A stretch of DNA of 64,000 nucleotides from Lacibacter sediminis (GCF_014168535.1 NZ_CP060007.1:5022001-5086000), one strand, 5' to 3'; counted from the first letter of the stretch, positions 18,601-26,642 are shown. Numbers and translations: made by a program. Notes: generated from the sequence alone by a model not told the origin.

Positions 18601-20889
18601 ATTCATATGCAACAGGTGGTGGAGAACTGGAAAAAAGGAAATTCTTTTTTCATTGTTGAAATGGATGAAAACGAAACGATCAAACACCAAACGTTTATTG
18701 CCGAACGAAGTACAAATTTTCCGTTAAGCGCAGCGGAACTGATTGCCATTTCGCCCGCAAAATTATTTCTGCATAATTTTTATTTTAAGGAAGGGTATAT
18801 ATTGATCGTTGGCGGCACAAAATTATCTGCGGAGCAAACAGATATTATGTTGCGTTTTGCGAAAGTATTTCAACAAACTTATACCCGTTTTCTTGATCTG
18901 CAGAAAGCAGAAGCACAGGCAAGAGAAGCTAAAATTGAAGCTGCTCTCGAAAAAGCAAGGTCACGAACAATGGGTATGCAATCCAGTGATGAATTGCCTG
19001 AGGTAGCCAACGTATTATTTTTGGAAGTGCAGGGATTGGGTATTCCTGCCTGGAGCTGCGGTTATAATATTCTAGCTGAGGATAAAACATCTGCTATCTG
19101 CTGTATGAGTAGTGAAGGAACATTACAAACACCGTTTAAGCTTCGGCTGTTTGGTGAAGCTTCCTTTGCTGAAATGGGTGATTTCATTCGTAGTGCACAA
19201 ACAATGTTGGTGCAGGAACTCGGTGGTAAGGCATTGGAAGAACACTATGACTATATGAAATCCTTTCCCGATTTAAAACCCACGTTTGATCAGATCGACG
19301 AACTGGGACTATCGCTACCTACGTATCAGATCAACCATCTCTGTAAATTCACGCAAGGTTTTCTGCTGTTCATCACCTATGAAAAAGTTCCTGACTCACA
19401 TGACATTTTTAAACGCTTCACAAAAGTATTCGAACAAACCTATACCCGTTTTCTCGATTTGAAAAGGGCAGAATCGCAGGCACGCCAGGCAAAAATTGAA
19501 ACGGCATTGGAGAAAGTACGTGCAAGGGCCCTGGCTATGCAAGAGCCCGAAGAATTGATAGAAGTGGCTGAAGTACTTCGCCATGAAATGGGTTTGTTAG
19601 GTGTAGAAGAACTGGAGACCTGCAGCATTTTTATTCATGATGAAACAATTGACCGAACAGAATGCTGGTATGCGTTGAAAGACAGCAGGTCGGAGGAAAA
19701 GAAATTAGTCAGTGATCATTTTCCGCTGCAACTGCACGACACATGGGTAGGAAGAGAGATGGAAAAATTTTATAGCTCCGATGCAAAACAGGTATCCGTT
19801 CTGATGCAGGGAGCCAACCGGAAAGAATGGATCAACTACTGCGAAGAACAATCCATTTCATTACAGGGATATTATGGAGAGAGTATACCCGACAGAACCT
19901 ACCATCTCTATAAATTCTCACATGGCGCCATTGGAGCTGCATCAGCCGGCGACATATCTTCTGAAAGCTGGGACCTTTTACAACGGGCTGCTTCTGTTTT
20001 CTCATTGGCCTATTCAAGGTTTAAGGATTTAACACAGGCAAGGTTTGACTTGCAACGATTGAAGGAAGAAAAACAAAAAGCGGAAACAGCTTTATCAGAA
20101 CTGCAAACCACACAAAAGCAACTCATTCAATCCGAAAAGATGGCATCGCTCGGTGAACTCACTGCCGGCATTGCCCATGAAATTCAAAACCCGTTAAACT
20201 TCGTCAACAACTTTAGTGAAGTAAGTAAAGAACTGCTTGATGAAATGAAAGAAGCCATTGATAAAGGTGATACAGAAGAAGCAAAAGAAATCATGCAGGA
20301 TTTAATTCAGAATTTAGAAAAGATCAATCATCATGGAAAACGTGCTGATGGAATTGTAAAAGGAATGTTGCAACACAGTCGTTCAAGTTCCGGGCAAAAA
20401 GAACCCAATGATATCAATGCATTGACGGATGAGTATTTCCGATTGGCTTATCATGGTTTACGAGCAAAGGATAAATCGTTCAATGCCTCATTAAAAACTG
20501 ATTATGATGAAAGCATTGGCAAGGTAAATATCGTTCCGCAGGATATGGGAAGAGTAATTCTGAACCTAATTACAAATGCATTTTATGTAGTGAATGAAAA
20601 ATCAAAACAAGGCATTGAAGGTTACGAACCAACTGTTTCAGTTAGTACAAAAAAGATTGGCGATAAAGTTCTGATTTCTGTAACGGATAACGGCAATGGC
20701 ATTCCTCAAAAAGTATTCGACAAAATCTTTCAACCCTTCTTTACAACAAAACCAACAGGGCAAGGAACCGGCTTGGGCTTGAGTTTGAGTTATGATATTG
20801 TAAAAGCACATGGCGGTGAATTGAAAGTAGAAACAAAAGAAAACGAAGGAACATCTTTTATTATTCAATTACACACAAAAGAAAATTGA
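15628..20889 (+). CDS. Giant histidine kinase: NTF2-like + seven GAF-like units + kinase
   Basis: A 1,753-residue protein without signal peptide or membrane helix. Residues 1-145 form an NTF2/SnoaL-like domain (WLDTYWTTYLKGDIETW; FVKIEGEWTFYGPFR). Seven GAF-like units of about 185 residues follow, beginning near residues 167, 347, 534, 724, 914, 1100 and 1289. Each opens with an ALE-(K/R)-(V/A)-R-x-(R/E)-x-(M/L)-x-M signature and ends with KVFxQTYTRFLDLQKAEAQARE, a coiled-coil linker. The C-terminal kinase has His1517 in GIAHEIQNPLNFV and a full HATPase. Units 2 and 6 (PQWNCGF, PAWSCGY) are the most alike, while 3, 4, 5 and 7 differ in their pockets, so different ligands are possible. It overlaps the previous gene by 4 bp and ends 2 bp before the next. 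GAF identity is inferred from length and layout. Confidence 0.9.
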   Translation: MNVTPALKEELANWLDTYWTTYLKGDIETWSTFIRDDYRNIGGTKEEIWNSKQEIIDYTNSILDQMLGTVDIRNRKVELIPYGEYMMVHEFTDLFVKIEGEWTFYGPFRMSTLLEKTETGWIALHQHGSYPDMKAMEGEAFSIDALKAENAKLQAAVKSRTVELEIETALEKVRAEAMGMNKPDDILAICKIMFTELQSLGFSQLRNTLINFWDDESNSLIDYDYSDETGGNKAILSYSSHPVFEEFQKTIKNSKDAFAELIVTNEQLESWKQRRRDSGEYEDPRLNNITALYYYFYSIEVGAIGISTFSPITEEQLNVLKRFRNVFDFAYRRYADVAQAEAQAREAEIELALERVRARTMAMQRSEELVDVATVLFQQVKGLGVPQWNCGFNIWNIGDKEFTYYPGSPDGIISPSPCKIPLTEHPVFKRFDESRRRGEELLVFEKEGEEQTDHYRYMLSLPGVGDLLQSMLDAGFELPKFQIDHLANFAYGNLIFITYEHFPKMHDVFKRFAKVFEQTYTRFLDLQKAEAQARESQIEAALERVRSRSMGMQKSEELKEVIKIVYQQLRHLNIHLDHAGFVVDYKPKGDWYFWIADEQDIPSKITHPYFDSVWANQFNEAKEKGIDFFATHLNFEEKNKFYRELLSFVPGLPEASKDFYLNCPALAASTVLLENVALYIENFSGNPYTDDENNTLLRFGKVFQQTYTRFLDLQKAEAQAREAKIETALERVRSRSLAMHHSSELSAVVDTLLREFTNLEFTLTFCIINLIDEQDKSNTVWAANPETGKDPESYYMKFEDYPFHDAMWDAWKEQKKNFIYTIEGEEKKIYDEYLYTKTEFRRFPTHVQQANRALKRYVAGFTFFKYSGLQTVSENSISNEELNILERFGKVFEQSYTRFLDLQKAEAQAKEAQIEAALERVRSRSMAMHKSDELLEAGEILFLEMQKLGIEILTAGYVLIDEEEKNGLNYTPHPGTKKIMPVPVIIPHNETIHMQQVVENWKKGNSFFIVEMDENETIKHQTFIAERSTNFPLSAAELIAISPAKLFLHNFYFKEGYILIVGGTKLSAEQTDIMLRFAKVFQQTYTRFLDLQKAEAQAREAKIEAALEKARSRTMGMQSSDELPEVANVLFLEVQGLGIPAWSCGYNILAEDKTSAICCMSSEGTLQTPFKLRLFGEASFAEMGDFIRSAQTMLVQELGGKALEEHYDYMKSFPDLKPTFDQIDELGLSLPTYQINHLCKFTQGFLLFITYEKVPDSHDIFKRFTKVFEQTYTRFLDLKRAESQARQAKIETALEKVRARALAMQEPEELIEVAEVLRHEMGLLGVEELETCSIFIHDETIDRTECWYALKDSRSEEKKLVSDHFPLQLHDTWVGREMEKFYSSDAKQVSVLMQGANRKEWINYCEEQSISLQGYYGESIPDRTYHLYKFSHGAIGAASAGDISSESWDLLQRAASVFSLAYSRFKDLTQARFDLQRLKEEKQKAETALSELQTTQKQLIQSEKMASLGELTAGIAHEIQNPLNFVNNFSEVSKELLDEMKEAIDKGDTEEAKEIMQDLIQNLEKINHHGKRADGIVKGMLQHSRSSSGQKEPNDINALTDEYFRLAYHGLRAKDKSFNASLKTDYDESIGKVNIVPQDMGRVILNLITNAFYVVNEKSKQGIEGYEPTVSVSTKKIGDKVLISVTDNGNGIPQKVFDKIFQPFFTTKPTGQGTGLGLSLSYDIVKAHGGELKVETKENEGTSFIIQLHTKEN
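16640..19500 (+). repeat. Intragenic tandem repeats: six GAF-linker copies at about 560-bp spacing
   Basis: Inside the giant kinase gene the linker encoding (Y/S)TRFLDLQKAEAQARE, plus the adjoining ALERVRSRSM, recurs near 16640 (variant), 17190, 17745, 18315, 18875 and 19440. Nucleotide similarity is high in these roughly 80-bp linkers and low in the domains between them. The near-regular period and in-frame lengths would allow gain or loss of whole sensory units by recombination. Confidence 0.85.
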
Positions 20890-20891
20890 GT

Positions 20892-23800
20892 ATGAGAAAA
20901 TTTTTATTGCCCTTTTTATTGTTGGTTGTTATTGCTCAAATAACCACGGCACAGCTGCCACAGTTCAATTTACAGGTAGATGAAAAAACGCAACACTTTG
21001 GTCAGGCCAATGCATTGATACAGGATCAGCAAGGTTATATCTGGTTTAGCAGTTTTACAAAAGGCCTTATTAGATACGATGGCAAGACTTTTAAAACATT
21101 CAGACATGATCCTGAAAACTCAAATACTCCTGCCAGCAACTTCATCATTTCTATGGCATTAGATCCTTCGGGTAAAATTTGGCTATCACCCGTGGGTAGT
21201 GGACTTGATAGATTCGACCCCGTTACCAACAGTTTCACACACTTCAGGCACAACAAAGCTGACCCCAAAAGTATCATTTCCGATACTGTTTTTAGTGTCA
21301 TGATTGATCATACAGGCAAGCCATGGCTTGGAACTAACAAAGGCTTGGAAACATTCGATGCCAAATCCAATAGCTTTATCCAAATCCCAATAATCGCTCA
21401 AGAAAAGTCGGCTAAAATCAGTGCATCAGTTTTTATAGTGTACGAAGACAAAAAAGGAATCATCTGGTTTTCGAGTGGTGACCCAATTAACAATGTCACG
21501 AAAAATGGAGGGCTTATTCGGCTTGATCCTGCTACAGGCAAACAAACGTTTTACAAAGCAGATCCGTTAAATCCGAACGCTCTTATTAATTCATTCATTG
21601 TGGCCATTTTTGAAGACAGTAAGGGTAATTTTTGGGTAGGTACAAGCGGAAACGGTTTACATACGCTCAACAGAGAAACGGGTAAGTTTACAAGGCATTT
21701 ATTTGACCCTGCACAACCGGGAAAATTAAGTTCGCCAATTAAAAACGACACTACTGATGCCATTACTTTTATAAGCGAAGACAACGCAGGTAAAATTTGG
21801 ATTGGATCGTATGCTAACGGTATCAATTGGTATGACCCCAAAGACCAACATACCTATCATTTTGGGATACCTCAAAGCAAAAAAAATATCTCCACATTTG
21901 AAAAGGACACGATTACAGGTTTTAAGGAAAATGGTGCTCTTCGTATACTGATAGCAGCCGATAGTACAACTTGGATTACGGGTGTTGCAGGCAATATTTA
22001 TACAGTATCCTATGGCAAAAAATCAATTCCTTATTACCCGAATACAAAAGCAGTCAATGCATTCTATCTAGAGCCGAATGGTAAAATACTTTGGTTTGGT
22101 ACGGAATCCGGGCTTGTACGAAAGGATCTTGCTGCTAATACCTTACAATACTTGACTCATGATCCAAAAAATTCCAATAGCATCAACCATAATTCAGTTG
22201 TAGCTGTACAACCCGATGAAAATGGTAAGCTATACATTGCTGCCCATGCGGGTGGGCTTGATCTTTTTGATCCGGAAACAGGGAAATTTACACACGTCAA
22301 ACCGTTGAATGCAGGCCCTGGAAATACATTGGATTCTCTTCACTGCATTTTTATAGAAAACAAACAATACCTGTGGCTGGGAGGTGAACATGGTTTAGCA
22401 AGAGTTGATCGTTCTACTAATCAGTTCAAAGTGTATCGTTTCAACGACGAAGATAAAAAAGGTATCAGCGGCAACACTGTTTACAGTATCACCAAAGACA
22501 AAAACAACCATCTGTGGTTTGCCAATTTTGGCGGAGTGGATAAATTTATTAGCGATAGTAATTATTTCAAACACTATTTGAATGGTTACATTGTGAAAGC
22601 TGTATTAACCGATGCAAAAGGCATCGTATGGGCAGGTACTGATGTTGGCTTGTTTCAGTATGATGAAGTAAAAGACCAATTTGTGCCTTTTAATTCTCCC
22701 AGTTTTCCTGCAGGTATAGAGTCGATACTAAACATATTAGAAGACGACCAACAAACACTTTGGATTACAACGGCTAATGCTATCTTAAAAATTAATGCCA
22801 ACCGGGAACGTGTGCAACTATTTAATGCAGACTATGGCATTTTTTCGTCCAATTGGAATTGGTTGAATAATTATAAGGCATCGGATGGTCGATTATTTAT
22901 TGGTGGTCACAATGGGTATTACATGTTTAATCCCCAAGAGATTAATGTAAGCAGCCCGGCACCGGTATTAAATTTTACTCAACTCAGTATTGGAGGCAAA
23001 GAGATATTTCCAGGTGAAGATGGTATTCTTAAAAACCCTATTTGGAAAACAGAAGTAATCAACCTTGCTTATAATCAAAATTCATTTTCAATTGATTTTA
23101 TAGCGCTCAACTACAATTCTTCGGAAGCTATCAAGTATAGCTATCAACTCGAAAATTTTGACAATGGCTGGAATAATCTGCTGACAGAACACAAAGCTTC
23201 TTTTTTTAATGTCCCTCCTGGTCGTTTTACCCTTCGGGTAAGAGCAATTAACAGTGAAGGTTCTGTAACAGAAAAAACAATCACCATTATTGTTTCTCCG
23301 CCATGGTGGAAAACCTGGTGGGCTTATGGATTATACGCTTTGCTATTTATCCTGTTAGGGTATTTCATTTACAAGTACCAAAAATATTATATCGTAAAAA
23401 GAGAAAGAGAAAGAACACAACAAAAAGAACTGGCACAAGCCAGGGAAATTGAAAAAGCATATACAGAGTTGAAGGCAACACAGGCACAACTGATTCAATC
23501 AGAAAAAATGGCTTCATTGGGAGAACTCACAGCCGGCATTGCACATGAAATTCAAAACCCGTTAAACTTCGTCAACAATTTTTCGGAAGTAAACAAAGAA
23601 TTGCTGACAGAAATGAAAGAAGAAATGGAAAAAGGAAATCTGGATGATGCAAAAGCAATTGCCGATGATGTAATCAGTAACGAAGAAAAAATTATTCAGC
23701 ATGGAAAACGGGCGGACTCAATTGTAAAGGGAATGTTGCAACACAGTCGTTCAAGTTCCGGGCAAAAAGAACCAACTGATATTAATGCATTAGCAGATGA

Positions 23801-24248
23801 ATACTTACGACTTGCATATCATGGTCTTCGTGCCAAAGATAAATTATTCAATGCAACATTGAAAACAAACTATGATGAAAGCATTGGCAATATCAATATC
23901 ATTCCACAGGATATGGGAAGAGTGATTTTGAATTTAATCACGAATGCATTTTATGTGGTGGACGAAAAAAAGAAATCTGGAGTGCAGGATTACGAGCCAA
24001 CAGTTTCTGTGAGTACCAAAAAGAATAATGGAAGGATTGAAATAAAAGTAAGTGACAACGGTAACGGAATTCCTCAAAAAGTATTAGATAAAATATTTCA
24101 ACCGTTCTTTACAACAAAACCAACCGGGCAAGGAACGGGTTTAGGTTTATCGTTGAGTTATGATATTGTAAAAGCACATGGCGGTGAATTGAAAGTAGAA
24201 ACAAGAGAAGGACAAGGCACAACATTCAGTATTATTTTACCCATATAA
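20892..24248 (+). CDS. Reg_prop/Y_Y_Y sensor histidine kinase (hybrid-type sensor without receiver)
   Basis: An 1,118-residue membrane kinase. The ATG at 20892 begins a signal peptide (MRKFLLPFLLLVVIAQITTAQ); a TTG two codons upstream is ignored. The periplasmic part is a two-component-regulator propeller with repeats such as DQQGYIWFSSFTKGLIRYDG, DNAGKIWIGSYANGINWYD and DKNNHLWFANFGGVDKF, followed by a Y_Y_Y domain (SYQLENFDNGWN; FFNVPPGRFTLRVRA). A membrane helix follows at about 807-830 (WAYGLYALLFILLGYFIYKY), then a coiled coil and the kinase core with His885. Related sensors in Bacteroidota often detect glycans and usually carry a receiver plus HTH_AraC. This one lacks both, so its output must go through a separate regulator, plausibly the next gene 13 bp downstream. 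Confidence 0.93.
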   Translation: MRKFLLPFLLLVVIAQITTAQLPQFNLQVDEKTQHFGQANALIQDQQGYIWFSSFTKGLIRYDGKTFKTFRHDPENSNTPASNFIISMALDPSGKIWLSPVGSGLDRFDPVTNSFTHFRHNKADPKSIISDTVFSVMIDHTGKPWLGTNKGLETFDAKSNSFIQIPIIAQEKSAKISASVFIVYEDKKGIIWFSSGDPINNVTKNGGLIRLDPATGKQTFYKADPLNPNALINSFIVAIFEDSKGNFWVGTSGNGLHTLNRETGKFTRHLFDPAQPGKLSSPIKNDTTDAITFISEDNAGKIWIGSYANGINWYDPKDQHTYHFGIPQSKKNISTFEKDTITGFKENGALRILIAADSTTWITGVAGNIYTVSYGKKSIPYYPNTKAVNAFYLEPNGKILWFGTESGLVRKDLAANTLQYLTHDPKNSNSINHNSVVAVQPDENGKLYIAAHAGGLDLFDPETGKFTHVKPLNAGPGNTLDSLHCIFIENKQYLWLGGEHGLARVDRSTNQFKVYRFNDEDKKGISGNTVYSITKDKNNHLWFANFGGVDKFISDSNYFKHYLNGYIVKAVLTDAKGIVWAGTDVGLFQYDEVKDQFVPFNSPSFPAGIESILNILEDDQQTLWITTANAILKINANRERVQLFNADYGIFSSNWNWLNNYKASDGRLFIGGHNGYYMFNPQEINVSSPAPVLNFTQLSIGGKEIFPGEDGILKNPIWKTEVINLAYNQNSFSIDFIALNYNSSEAIKYSYQLENFDNGWNNLLTEHKASFFNVPPGRFTLRVRAINSEGSVTEKTITIIVSPPWWKTWWAYGLYALLFILLGYFIYKYQKYYIVKRERERTQQKELAQAREIEKAYTELKATQAQLIQSEKMASLGELTAGIAHEIQNPLNFVNNFSEVNKELLTEMKEEMEKGNLDDAKAIADDVISNEEKIIQHGKRADSIVKGMLQHSRSSSGQKEPTDINALADEYLRLAYHGLRAKDKLFNATLKTNYDESIGNINIIPQDMGRVILNLITNAFYVVDEKKKSGVQDYEPTVSVSTKKNNGRIEIKVSDNGNGIPQKVLDKIFQPFFTTKPTGQGTGLGLSLSYDIVKAHGGELKVETREGQGTTFSIILPI

Positions 24249-24261
24249 TCTTACATTGAAC

Positions 24262-24636
24262 ATGAAAATTTTAGTTGTTGACGACGAACAGGATGTACAG
24301 ACATTATTCGAACAACGTTTCAGAAAAGAGATCAAAAACGGTGAGTTCAATTTTGTTTTTGCATTCAGCGGCGAGGAGGCACTTACTTATTTAAAGAATC
24401 ACGAGCAAGAAGCGGTTCTCATTCTCAGCGATATTAATATGCCGGGCATGAGTGGACTCCAGTTGCTTGAAGAAATCAAACAAAAATATCACAAACCACC
24501 GCCGGTTGTTATGATGATCACTGCCTATGGGGATGCAGAAAATTTCAATACTGCAAAGCAATTAGGAGCAGATGATTTTTTAACCAAGCCCGTTGATTTT
24601 ACTGTATTAAAAGAAAAACTCAAAACCATCAAGTAA
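24262..24636 (+). CDS. Single-domain response regulator (CheY-like)
   Basis: A 124-residue stand-alone receiver. It has acidic residues D7-D8 in LVVDDEQD, phospho-acceptor D57 in LILSDINMPGMSG, a Thr in MITAYGD, and the conserved K109 in FLTKPVD. It starts at ATG 24262, 13 bp after the propeller kinase. It has no output domain and may act as a phosphate relay or sink or by protein contact. Its stop overlaps the next start (TAATG), so it is coupled to the receiver-cyclase gene. The receiver sequences of the two genes are clearly related (both have KFR/RFR-x-KI, F-x-FVFA and LSDINMP). Confidence 0.93.
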   Translation: MKILVVDDEQDVQTLFEQRFRKEIKNGEFNFVFAFSGEEALTYLKNHEQEAVLILSDINMPGMSGLQLLEEIKQKYHKPPPVVMMITAYGDAENFNTAKQLGADDFLTKPVDFTVLKEKLKTIK

Positions 24637-25670
24637 TGGCAAAAATATTAGTGGCCGACGACGAAGCGGATCTGGAAGTATTGATCAAGCAGAAATTCAG
24701 GCAAAAAATAAGAGAGCAGGAGTATGAATTTGTTTTTGCAGTAAACGGAACAGATGCACTGGAAAAAATTCTGCAGCACCCCGATGTTGATATTGTATTG
24801 AGTGATATCAATATGCCGGAAATGGATGGGCTTACACTACTCTCCCGATTGGGTGAATCAAATCCGTTGATCAAATCTGTGATCGTATCGGCCTATGGTG
24901 ATATGGAAAACATCCGCACAGCCATGAACCGTGGTGCATTTGATTTTATTACCAAACCCATCAACTTTGAAGACCTGCAGCTTACCATGGAAAAAACATT
25001 GAAGCATGTACTGCACATCAAGGATACATTAAAAGCAATTAAGGAAAATAATATCCTGAAGATGTATGTAGATGAAACGGTACTCAATTTTATGGGCAGT
25101 CGTGAGTATGAAAGTTCGTTAATGGAAAATGAAACGCTGGAAGCTACGGTGATGTTTGTTGACATCTGCAGCTTTACTTCCATCAGCGAAACAACCAGTG
25201 CCGATGCAGTAGTACAACTGCTCAATAACTATTTTGATGTAATGGTGAAAGAAATTATTGCACAGGGCGGCCACGTTGATAAGTTTATCGGCGATGCTGT
25301 GATGGCTGTGTTTCGTGGCAATTTTCATCTCGACCGTGCCATTGATGCAGCATTGAGTGTTCGCAGCAAAGTAGCCATGCTTCCGTCTGTATCAGATGAA
25401 TTTACACCCAAAGTATCCATTGGTATTAACAGTGGCGAAATGATCTCTGGTAATATCGGCTCTATCACATTGAAGCGGCTGGACTATACGGTTATTGGGG
25501 ATGCGGTAAATACAGCTCAACGTTTACAGTCCATTGCAAAACCCAACCAGATCATCATCAGCGAAGCAGCATGGAAAAATGTAAAGGAATCATTCAACTG
25601 CAGAAAAGTTGGTGATGTAGCGTTGAAAAATAAACTCCAGGAGGTAGCTGTGTATGAAGTATTGGATTGA
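24636..25670 (+). CDS. Response regulator fused to class III adenylate/guanylate cyclase
   Basis: A 344-residue two-domain protein. An N-terminal receiver (1-125; D57 in VLSDINMPEMDG, TKP Lys) is joined by a helical linker to a class III nucleotidyl cyclase domain (about 165-340). Catalytic residues are all visible: metal Asp176 in FVDICSF and Asp220 in FIGDAVMAVF, substrate-specifying Lys216 and Thr285 (LDYTVIGD), and transition-state Asn292 and Arg296 in AVNTAQRL. The Lys/Thr pair favours ATP, so cAMP is the likely product. Phosphorylation by one or more of the four upstream kinases would couple several inputs to a cyclic-nucleotide output. A CRP-type palindrome lies 94 bp after the stop. 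Confidence 0.93.
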   Translation: MAKILVADDEADLEVLIKQKFRQKIREQEYEFVFAVNGTDALEKILQHPDVDIVLSDINMPEMDGLTLLSRLGESNPLIKSVIVSAYGDMENIRTAMNRGAFDFITKPINFEDLQLTMEKTLKHVLHIKDTLKAIKENNILKMYVDETVLNFMGSREYESSLMENETLEATVMFVDICSFTSISETTSADAVVQLLNNYFDVMVKEIIAQGGHVDKFIGDAVMAVFRGNFHLDRAIDAALSVRSKVAMLPSVSDEFTPKVSIGINSGEMISGNIGSITLKRLDYTVIGDAVNTAQRLQSIAKPNQIIISEAAWKNVKESFNCRKVGDVALKNKLQEVAVYEVLD

Positions 25671-25763
25671 TCCGGTATTTATGCAGCATTTCTTCTGACT
25701 GATTCAGGAGCTGAATGAATGATAAATAAAAGCCTGAACTGTCTAACTTCTATTGGTAACAGG

Positions 25764-25779
25764 TGTGACCAACGTCACA
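25764..25779. promoter_or_regulatory. Perfect CRP-type palindrome TGTGAC-N4-GTCACA
   Basis: The sequence TGTGACCAACGTCACA is a perfect dyad with 6-bp arms and also fits the TGTGA-N6-TCACA pattern of CRP/FNR-family regulators. It directly abuts the -33 TTTG of a candidate promoter. Its centre falls about 41 bp before the expected transcription start, the position used by class II CRP activators. The upstream gene encodes a cyclase that probably makes cAMP, which makes the site functionally plausible. The dyad is seen directly; the identity of the binding protein is inference. Confidence 0.7.
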
Positions 25780-25808
25780 TTTGTTCTTTCTGCGATCGGA
25801 TAGCTTTG
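25780..25808 (+). promoter_or_regulatory. Bacteroidota-type promoter (TTTG-N17-TAGCTTTG) for the DUF2490 gene
   Basis: TTTG at 25780-25783 and TAGCTTTG at 25801-25808 match the -33 and -7 elements (TTTG / TAnnTTTG) of Bacteroidota promoters with a 17-bp spacer. Transcription would start near 25812-25815, only about 20 bases before the TTG chosen as start of the DUF2490 gene. This argues against the longer reading frame that begins upstream of the promoter. Confidence 0.7.
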
Positions 25809-25832
25809 CAATTCGATCAAACTATACAATCG

Positions 25833-26606
25833 TTGAAACAGGTTTATCTTTTCGTTGTATTAATTTTCATCACAATATCCGCTGTTGCACAGGATAACCG
25901 TGAGGTGCAAACGCAAAACCACTTCTGGACAAGCGTCAATACACAGGCACGCATCAGTAATAAATGGTCGGTTATTGCCGATCTGCACATCCGCCGCACC
26001 AACTATTTAAAGAATAATAACTTTTATTATACAAGAGTTGGCGCAGCCTATCATATCAATAAAAATCTGAGTGTTTCGCTTGCGGGAGGGCATATGTGGC
26101 TCGCCAATAAAACGGCTACCACCGAACTCTTTGTGAATGAAAACAGGCTGGTGCAACAAATTCAACTCAATCAGCCTTTGGGTAAAATACAATTGTCGCA
26201 GCGTTTGCGGATAGAAGAACGTTGGATACAGAGAGTAGTGAACAGTGAACTGACTGATACCTACAGGTACAGCACCCGTTTCCGGTATCAGTTAGGTCTT
26301 TCCATTCCGCTCAGTAAAAAAAAATACATTCCTTCACTTGCGTTTGCGGATGAGCTGATGATGCAGACGGGTAAACATATTATCTACAACAATTTTGATC
26401 AGAACCGTTTCTTTGCCGGCATCAAGCAACAGATCACTCCTTCATTGGCTGCCGACTTTGGTTATATGTACGTATGGCAGCAACGGCTGAGTGGCTACCA
26501 GTATAACCGTAACCACACTATTCGCTTGTTTTTTTACTGGCAACCTGATTTCCGAAAAAAGCATACGGCTACTCCAACAGCACAAAACAACCTACCGCTT
26601 CTGTAA
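25833..26606 (+). CDS. DUF2490-family outer-membrane-like protein
   Basis: A protein of 257 residues if started at TTG 25833. This start gives a clean signal peptide (KQVYLFVVLIFITISAVAQ) just downstream of a good promoter. The frame is open further up to an ATG at 25719, but that extension (MINKSLNCLTSIGN...) has no signal character and spans the promoter and palindrome, so it is rejected. The mature part has alternating aromatic/charged beta strands: HFWTSVNTQARISNKWSV near the start, RLRIEERW in the middle, and a final strand ending in FFYWQPDF. This fits DUF2490, a predicted beta-barrel of unknown role. It is the first gene after the cyclase and a candidate target of cyclic-nucleotide control. 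Confidence 0.8.
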   Translation: MKQVYLFVVLIFITISAVAQDNREVQTQNHFWTSVNTQARISNKWSVIADLHIRRTNYLKNNNFYYTRVGAAYHINKNLSVSLAGGHMWLANKTATTELFVNENRLVQQIQLNQPLGKIQLSQRLRIEERWIQRVVNSELTDTYRYSTRFRYQLGLSIPLSKKKYIPSLAFADELMMQTGKHIIYNNFDQNRFFAGIKQQITPSLAADFGYMYVWQQRLSGYQYNRNHTIRLFFYWQPDFRKKHTATPTAQNNLPLL

Positions 26607-26610
26607 AGCT

Positions 26611-26642
26611 TTTTGCAGGCATGCAATGAATACTTAGCTTAG
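26611..26642 (+). promoter_or_regulatory. Candidate promoter (TTTTG-N19-TAGCTTAG) before the acylase gene
   Basis: TTTTG at 26611-26615 and TAGCTTAG at 26635-26642 are separated by 19 bp. The -7 box differs from TAnnTTTG by one base. It lies 27 bp before the acylase ATG, so a short leader is expected. Confidence 0.45.

Noticed and set aside
16640..19500. Regularly spaced DNA repeats that could suggest a repeat array such as CRISPR.
   Set aside because: The spacing is about 560 bp and the repeats are in-frame linkers of a protein-coding gene; there are no short direct repeats with unique spacers and no cas genes.
26599..26616. AAAGCTTTTT-like motif after the DUF2490 gene as a terminator.
   Set aside because: The dyad is only a few bases long without a stable stem; the T-run is better read as the -33 element of the following promoter.
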